The position numbers and the translations under genes are program-made. Positions 9,688-15,197 of a stretch of 15,197 nucleotides of DNA are shown one piece after another; positions within the stretch are counted from its first letter, which is position 1, and every line of letters starts with the position of its first letter. The DNA comes from Larix sibirica. Taxonomy: Eukaryota > Streptophyta > Pinopsida > Pinales > Pinaceae. Where the stretch lies: contig NWUY0300015493.1 in the NCBI GenBank assembly GCA_004151065.3, positions 19,432 to 34,628 on the forward strand. The letters run 5' to 3'. The notes below the pieces were generated by a model. The model searched no databases, was not told the DNA's origin, and was given only the letters and a program-made list of their open reading frames with translations.

Positions 9688-9972
9688 ATTTGATCCCACA
9701 ACCTTTTTGAGGCAAGACACATGAAATATCAGATGAATATTGGAGTGATTTAGTAGAGAAAGCTTGTAGGACACCTATCTAATGCTTTGTATGACCTTTT
9801 AGGGTCCATATAACTTCGTTGCTAGTTTTGGTGGAGGTTATTTTTTAGTGATGCTTGTTGATAAGGTTGGATTCGATGAATATCTACTCCCCTTATGTAA
9901 ACTAGTACTCTGAGCAAATTCGATATGCATGTTGTTTCATTCTATTTTGAGCCATAACCAAATTTTCCTCAA
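9688..9972. repeat. Second copy of the 286-bp duplication
   Basis: Starts directly after the N and matches 9401-9686 to about 99%. On the minus strand it encodes the end of the integrase region, including part of ENLVMAQNRMKQHAYRI, a conserved stretch of gypsy integrase C-termini. The sequence continues smoothly into the rest of integrase beyond 9972. Confidence 0.9.
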
Positions 9973-10865
9973 GTGAGTGAAGAATAGCTTCTCTGGTGTG
10001 AAGTGTGTTGTCCACTACATGGACCTTGGAAGTGATTGGTAAATAGGAAACCACAGGCAAGGGCTTTGGTCATTTTGGTAGCTCCTTGATAAGGATATTA
10101 TACCACCATTCTACAAGATGAAGCCATTGTTCCCATTGGTGCAACTATTCCAAATTGAAGCATCTCAAATAGGTTTCTAAGAACTTATTAACTACTTTTA
10201 CTTGGTGATCTGTCCATGGATGACATGCTACATTGAATTTCAACTGGGTACCATAAATTTTAAGTCTCTCTTGCCAAATTTTGCTCATGAATGTAGGGCC
10301 CCGATCGGAGATTATGGAAGTGAACATGCCAAGTAACTTAAAAATACGATCCATGAAGACTTGGGAAGCTAATGACGATGTAGAAGGGTGTGACAAGGCA
10401 CAAAAGTGATCATATTTGGAAATGAAATAAATGACCACCATGATGACTGATTTATTGCCATCTCTCGAAAACACCACTATAAAAATCATGAGATATCACT
10501 CCATATATGGGTCAAGAATAAAGGTGGTTGCAAGGCCCCTAATGACTTTAGTTGTCATCTCTCCATTATGTCATTGGAAAGCGTTATAGGACACGACAAT
10601 TTTTTGGATGTATTTTTTCACGCCTTCCCAAAAGAACGAGTGCTTAATCATTTCATAGGTTTTATGAATGCCTAAGTGACCTGCTTTGAATGATTGTAAC
10701 CCCTCTAAGATTCATTGTTTTAAGGCATACTTTGGTGGGATAAAAATGCACTCTATATGTCAATGTACCTTGGTTCCATGTATATTCGGTAGGAGGCTTT
10801 AGGTCTTCCTTGAGCCTTTGGATGAGTTGCACTATATTGTCATTTTCCATCCGTTCTTGACACAC
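9688..10865 (-). pseudogene. Integrase of the chromovirus (inactive)
   Basis: An N-terminal linker (ORF 10865-10662) leads into the zinc-binding domain: GHLGIHKTYEMIKHSFFWEG keeps both His, but the following Cys pair is replaced (VSYNAFQ, so Tyr and Phe), with a stop right after. The catalytic core is open from 10489 to 10145: the first Asp is lost (MIFIVVF where the family has a DFI-type motif), the second is kept in IISDRGPTF, and the catalytic Glu is Lys in HQVKVVNKFLETYLRCF. The C-terminal part (VHVVDNTLHTREAIL, ENLVMAQNRMKQ) follows with further stops and overlaps the duplicated block. Integrase would insert element DNA into the chromosome; with two catalytic residues and the Cys pair missing, this copy cannot. 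Confidence 0.85.
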
Positions 10866-10915
10866 TTCCTTGAGCCAACTTGGAACCTGTAAGGATAATG
10901 CAAAGAGGGATTCCT

Positions 10916-11330
10916 AATCCTCAAATTTCCTAGACAAAGCATCAACCTCTACATTTTCTCTACCCTTATTACATATATTCTCATAATCATACCCCAACAT
11001 ATTGCTAACCCACTTATGTTTCTCTAGTCATGAAAACCTTTGTTCAATGTTTTTTTTAAAACTATGATGGTAAGTCTTGATTTGGAAATTCCTTTGTATT
11101 AGATATGGATGCAATGTCTAAATTGCATGAAGTATGGTCATCATCTCTTTTTCATATGTATATTTCCCCAAATTTCGATCACATAATTTCTTTCTAAAGA
11201 AGGCACAAGGGTGTCCTTCTTGCATCAATACTACTCCAAGACCTCTTCTGAATGCATCACATTCTAAGACAAAATACTTAGTGAATCATCCATTTCTAAT
11301 ACTAGAGTAGTGTACATGGAATCCCTTAAG
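10916..11330 (-). pseudogene. RNase H domain of the chromovirus (broken)
   Basis: The minus strand shows LECDAFRRGLGVVLMQEG near 11270-11215 (first catalytic Asp kept), TYEKEMMTILHAI around 11160-11120 (Glu kept) followed by a TAG, then FQIKTYHHSF, where the family's third acidic residue (the Asp of a KTDH-type motif) is Tyr. After a frame change comes HKWVSNMLGYDYENI and finally VDALSRK at about 10945-10925 with the last Asp kept. RNase H removes the RNA strand during reverse transcription. At least one frameshift and several stops break this copy. Confidence 0.8.
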
Positions 11331-12210
11331 GATGAGAAGGTGTGATCAGCTTCACCACTCTAGACAGAGGCATTCCTTTTATCAAGGAAGTTAAAGGAAA
11401 TGCAATTTCACCATATTTTTTCACAAACTTTATGTAGTATCCCATAAGACCTAAGAACCCATGCAATCTCTTGAGGTCTTGGGTATTGGCCAGTCTTGCA
11501 TAACCACCACTTTTGGGTCCATGTGTATTATTTCCTAACTCATAATTTGACCCAAGTATTCAACCTCAAAAATCCCAAAAGTACATTTGGAATGCTTCAC
11601 AAATAACTAGTGGTTCCTCAATAATTGCAAGGATGATAGACATGCTCTAAGTGGCATTCCATGTTGTATTATAGATCAGGATATCATCAAAGAAGAACAA
11701 CAAAAAGTTGTAGAGGAAAGGATGGAAAATATTTTTCATGAGGATTTGAAAGGTGGATGGATCATTGCAAAGGCTAGAAGGCATCAATAAAAACTCATAA
11801 TGAACCTCATGAGTGTGGAAAGTTGTCTTAGGGATGTCTTATTCTTTCATCCTTATTTGGTGGTATCTTGAATGAAGGTCCAATTTAGTGAAGAACTTGG
11901 CTCCATGAAGATCATCCAATAGATCATCAATGAATGGGATAGGAAATTCATCTTTAACAATCAACTTATTGAGAGTCCTAAAATCATGAAACATGCACCA
12001 AGTGCATTCCTTTTTAAATACATAACCATTGGTGAAGAATACGGGTTTATAATAGGATGAATGATTCCAACCTCCAACAACTCCTGAATGATATTCTCTA
12101 TTTCATTATTTTGTGCAAAAGAGTGTCGATAAGGGTGTACATTGAGGGGTTGACTCCATAGAATTAGTGGGATACCAAGGTCATTCTCCCCATAGGGTAG
12201 TGGTAAACCC
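11331..12210 (-). pseudogene. Reverse transcriptase, copy 1 (broken; upper part lies in the duplicated block)
   Basis: From 12210 downward the fragments read LPLPYGENDLGIPLILWSQP, then NNEIENIIQELLEVGIIHP (fingers), KLDLHSRYHQIRMKE (motif A, catalytic Asp kept) with a stop right after, and FFFDDILIYNTTW near 11700-11670 (the DD of the active site kept). [20 protein letters not shown] and [13 protein letters not shown] in the thumb/connection region follow, separated by stops. Frames change several times. The best open piece (12224-11961) crosses the N, so its first residues come from another contig end. RT would copy element RNA into DNA. Confidence 0.88.
11432..12210. repeat. First copy of a 779-bp duplication ending at a single N
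   Basis: Starts ATGTAGTATCC and ends TGGTAAACCC just before the N at 12211. It aligns without gaps to 12212-12990 (constant offset 780) with 16 mismatches by hand count, about 97.9% identity. Confidence 0.95.
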
Positions 12211-12211
12211 N
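12211..12211. other. Single-N assembly join
   Basis: A lone N sits exactly between the two 779-bp copies, and the second copy starts at the next base. It is most likely a scaffold join between contigs whose ends overlap. Confidence 0.88.
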
Positions 12212-12990
12212 ATGTAGTATCCAATAAGACCTAAGAACCCATGCAATCTCTTGAGGTCTTGGGTATTGGCCAGTATTGCATAACCACCACTTTTGGGTCC
12301 ATGTGTATTATTTCCTAACTCATAATGTGACCCAAGTATTCAACCTCAAAAATCCCAAAAGTACATTTGGAATGCTTCACAAATAACTAGTGGTTCCTCA
12401 ATAATTGCAAGGATGATAGACATGCTCTAAGTGGCATTCCATGTTGTATTATAGATCAGGATATCATCAAAGAAGAACAACAAAAAGTTGTAGAGGAAAG
12501 GATGGAAAATATTTTTCATGAGGATTTGAAAGGTGGATGGATCATTGCAAAGGTTAGAAGGCATCAATAAAAACTCATAATGAACCTCATGAGTGTGGAA
12601 AGTTGTCTTAGGGATGTATTATTCTTTCATCCTTATTTGGTGGTATCCTGAATGAAGGTCCACTTTAGTGAAGAACTTGGCTACATGAAGCTCATCCAAT
12701 AGATCATCAATGAATGGGATAGGAAATTCATCTTTAACAATCAACTTAATGAGAGTCATAAAATCATGAAACATGCACCAAGTGCATTCCTTTTTAAATA
12801 CATAACCATTGGTGAAGAATAAGGGTTTATAATAGGATGAATGATTCCAACCTCCAACAACTCCTTAATGATATTCTCTATTTCATTATTTTGTGCAAAA
12901 GAGTGTCGATAAGGGTGTACATTGAGGGATTGACTCCATAGAATTAGTGGGATATGAAGGTCATTCTCCCCATAGGGTAGTGGTAAACCC
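12212..12990 (-). pseudogene. Reverse transcriptase, copy 2 of the duplicated block
   Basis: Same content as 11432-12210: on the minus strand GLPLPYGEND, the fingers region, motif A (here TKVDL instead of TKLDL) and FFFDDILIY, ending in the thumb region. It is joined on its upper side to protease-linker sequence with no break, so this copy is in the native context on the gag/protease side, while copy 1 is in native context on the RNase H side. Together they describe one RT domain, not two. The same stop after the motif A region and the same frame changes are present, as expected if both copies are reads of one locus. Confidence 0.85.
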
Positions 12991-13585
12991 TTTTCTATTT
13001 AAAAAACTATTGATGTTTAGAGAGAACCAAATACAAGTTAGGATGAATGTCTTGTGGGGGGTGAGTCAACTACTTGTATGGGATTGAAGTGGGTAATAAT
13101 CCATAAGTGTCCTTTCTTCAATAACTTTTCCTTATGATGGGAGGTGTTAATTTCAATATAAACTGAGGTGATCTCCTTGAAATGATGTTTGTTCCCTTCC
13201 TTAGTTAAGCTGATGTATAGATCCTTGAAATCCATGGTGATAGGTCCCAAAGTATGTAGACACTTTGCCCCCAAAAATACATCACAACCATTTATTTAAA
13301 TAGAGAACATATGCGTTTTGATATGGTAGTCACCCATTTAGAGTTTCATATTTTCACATCGGCCCCCACATAGCAATGGGTTTCTTTGGTCACTCTTCTA
13401 TGATTAAAATTATGGGAATTTTTAATGTGAATTAATACAATTACTTTATTGTTCTTGATGTAGTTTATTTGCGTCAATGATTGGGGTGTTGAGAAACCTA
13501 ATAAGGCATGGAGACAAATTTTGGGTTCCTCACTAGTATCCTGAAAAGTTGTGTCATCTTCCATAGGCAGATAAACATCCTCCAC
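12991..13585 (-). pseudogene. Protease and linker of the chromovirus (active site lost)
   Basis: The open frame 13585-13346 reads EPKICLHALLGFSTPQ, then VIVLIHIKNSHNFNHRRVT and KETHCYVGA. This matches the gypsy aspartic protease region, but the active-site triplet (Asp-Ser/Thr-Gly) is replaced by His-Ile-Lys (codons at 13429-13421), so it could not cut the polyprotein. A second open frame, 13274-13038, continues the region with AKCLHTLGPITMDFKDLYIS and EKLLKKGHLWIITHFNPIQ, typical of the protease-RT linker. The two frames differ, so there is at least one frameshift, plus stops, between them and toward RT. Confidence 0.75.
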
Positions 13586-14340
13586 TTCTTCTTCTTGAGT
13601 TCCTTAAATTGTTTGTATTTTGGGTGATCTTGCGGGGCCCTACATTTAATTGGAATAAATTATGCTCTTTTAATTTATTCCCTCTATACCATTCATCACA
13701 ATTATAGCAAATACACATACATTGATGCCTGACCATCATTTTTGGAGATAACTTTTGGATTCTTAATGGGGATGGGTTGGAGGTTCTAGGAGTAGGTACC
13801 ATGGGGGGTATAATGCGAGTAGGAAATGAAGGTCTTTTGGTTTGGGTGTTGATCAACATCTTGGATTCTCTAGCTCTATCACAAGCTTCCAACAACATTT
13901 TGGGGAATTGCATAATGACATGTGCTCAAATTGCCTCTTTGAGGTCACTCACGAATCATTCTCTAAAAAACGAATCACAAAGGCCATATGTGTGGATTGC
14001 CAATTCCTATAAGGCTGTAATATAGTCTATAATTGTGCCACTCTGGCATAATTTTGTCAATCGTCCCAAGTAGTGAGTATCACATTCAAAATATTGTGAA
14101 TAATTTTCACAAATTGGGTTCAAGGGGCATAGCTACGATAAGATTTCTAGTAACATTGCCACCACTGCTAATGTTTTGCATCTAAATATAATTACCCCAC
14201 TTCTAACTTTTGTATATCATCAATAATGCCATGGGGAGAAAAATAATGTATCATTTGGTTAATCCATCCCAATGGATCTAAGCCATCAAATTTGCCAATG
14301 TTTACCTTTGGAAAACCATGCCATTAATTGTTATCTTGAA
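13554..14340 (-). pseudogene. gag of the chromovirus (broken, zinc knuckle degraded)
   Basis: The gag core begins with FPKVNIGKFDGLDPLGW at about 14334-14284, followed by INQMIHYFSPHGIIDDIQKL, a clear match to the retrotransposon gag domain, then a TAA. The middle part (14200-13920) is recognisable only in pieces across frames. The end is open from 13913: PKMLLEACDRARESKML, a Pro/Arg/Ser-rich linker, and CICYNCDEWYRGNKLKEHNL. Here the CCHC zinc knuckle keeps its first two Cys (CYNC, 13709-13698), but the His and last Cys are replaced. Gag would form the particle and bind RNA. The plus-strand ORF at 13777-14025 is a shadow. Confidence 0.8.
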
Positions 14341-15197
14341 AGCATGGTGGTTGAGTATCTAGAAAGAGAGTGTAATAGTCCTAAACTTCATATACAAACG
14401 TGTATAGGGTTAGATCCTATTTTTTTGGAATCTAGACCAATGTGTTTACATATCCCCTCTAATGTTTGGCCCTAGAAAACCATTGTAATGTTGATATTTG
14501 TGATTGAATTTTGCAAATACACAACCACATATTAAATATGATTAGGTGCCTTGGGTGGGTCTATGTTTTAGTTCTCCATGTTTTCTGTGTTGTGAGTGTA
14601 GACCATGGGACCATTTATGATTTGGAAAGCATTAACACCAAATTATCTGAAAATGGCTAGAGGCTAAAGAGGAGTCTTTGGAGATATACCACCAAATGTT
14701 TAATTTCCGGGTCCACACAAAAAGAGTGGTTATAAATGCATACTAACACGTTCATCATGAAGCAAGGGTTCTTTTGAGATAGGTCTCCCACAAAGGTGTT
14801 GATAGATCCCATACTTTTTTTTAAATGTTGGTGGGAGTATTACTCCCTACTAAATATTATTGTACTGACATAACTACCAAATTCCTTTTGGACACAAAGA
14901 TGGACGAATTTCATTAGATGGTCAAAGAGGATAGGGTTCCATGTACCTGAGGACAAGGGAATGTTAGGTGATATAGCTCTCTAATATATTTGCAAGGTCC
15001 AACAATAGTATTCAACTCAATCTCTCCGGGCACTAATTACAGATTGCTCAACTATTCCTTTAGTTTCACTACCTCACTATCCAAGTACCAGAGAGTAATA
15101 TTCCCAACTGATGTGCTCAATTCCACTATAGTAGAAAGATGTTTGATTGTATTATCTAAATTTGGTTTCAGGTTTCCTAGGGGACTTTCGATATACC
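14341..15197 (-). other. Upstream part of the chromovirus, gag N-terminus and leader not resolved
   Basis: No 5' LTR could be recognised: this stretch shows no visible match to the 3' LTR at 8612-9155. Near 15160-15060 one minus-strand frame reads TIKHLSTIVELSTSVGNITL and then LDSEVVKLKE, a heptad-like pattern that would suit the coiled-coil N-terminus of gypsy gag. It is about 700 bp from the gag core, longer than I would expect. A weak PBS-like TGGTAT at 14691-14686 has no supporting LTR end. The frame at about 14890-14650 is fairly open but unrecognised. The plus-strand ORF at 14272-14475 is a shadow. Confidence 0.4.

Larger units (their letters stand above)
8612..15197 (-). mobile_element. 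Degenerate Ty3/gypsy chromovirus retrotransposon, partial, with assembly duplications
   Basis: Read on the minus strand the order is gag, protease, reverse transcriptase, RNase H, integrase, chromodomain, polypurine tract, 3' LTR. Integrase after RNase H is the Ty3/gypsy order, and the C-terminal chromodomain marks a chromovirus (Tekay/Del-like, inference). Every domain is split by stops and frameshifts, so the copy cannot be autonomous. The 5' LTR is not visible before the right edge. Two single-N joins (9687, 12211) carry duplicated flanks that inflate the length by about 1,067 bp. The lower edge at 8612 is the least certain boundary. Confidence 0.85.

Noticed and set aside
11331-12990. A novel polyprotein with two tandem reverse transcriptase domains
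   Set aside because: The two copies are 97.9% identical, exactly the same length and separated by a single N, and merging them restores the normal domain order. Assembly overlap is the simpler explanation.
14686-14699. TGGTATATCTCC on the minus strand as the chromovirus PBS (initiator tRNA-Met type)
   Set aside because: Only the first six bases match the usual PBS, and the adjacent sequence does not match the 3' LTR end.

Overview
The window looks like repeat-rich plant nuclear DNA, probably from a species with a large genome (a conifer or other gymnosperm would fit, but this is inference). It is AT-rich and carries no intact gene. What can be recognised are remains of two different Ty3/gypsy-type LTR retrotransposons, both on the minus strand, separated by about 4.7 kb of decayed non-coding sequence with microsatellites. 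No RNA gene, CRISPR array, operon or bacterial feature was seen.

Left element (1 to about 3942, minus strand, running off the left edge). In the 5'->3' direction of the element there is a probable 5' LTR (about 3942 down to 3113) with a good TATA box at 3815-3808. A primer-binding-site-like sequence follows at 3108-3091, then a leader of about 1.9 kb, then a gag reading frame that opens with an ATG at 1165. This frame stays in one phase to the window edge (388 codons) and is interrupted by eight stops but no frameshift. The PBS-like sequence and long leader point to a Tat/Ogre-like lineage (inference).

Middle (about 3943-8611). No supportable gene. It holds an LTR-like TATA/poly(A) pair near 6005-6310, a 58-bp tandem duplication inside a GA microsatellite (7292-7411), two ATT microsatellites and a TG-rich tract.

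Right element (about 8612 to 15197, minus strand, running off the right edge). This is a chromovirus-type Ty3/gypsy element. From high to low coordinate it has gag with a broken zinc knuckle, a protease whose active-site triplet is gone, reverse transcriptase, RNase H, integrase, a C-terminal chromodomain, a polypurine tract and a 3' LTR that starts with a perfect hairpin. All coding parts are broken by stops and frameshifts. No 5' LTR matching the 3' LTR is visible before the window ends.

The most important caution is assembly quality. The window holds two single-N positions (9687 and 12211). In each case the sequence after the N repeats the sequence before it: 286/285 bp at the first and exactly 779/779 bp with 16 mismatches at the second. 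The apparent double reverse transcriptase and doubled integrase tail are therefore most likely unmerged overlaps between contig ends, not biology. Removing them shortens the right element by about 1.07 kb. I found no convincing new biological system here.
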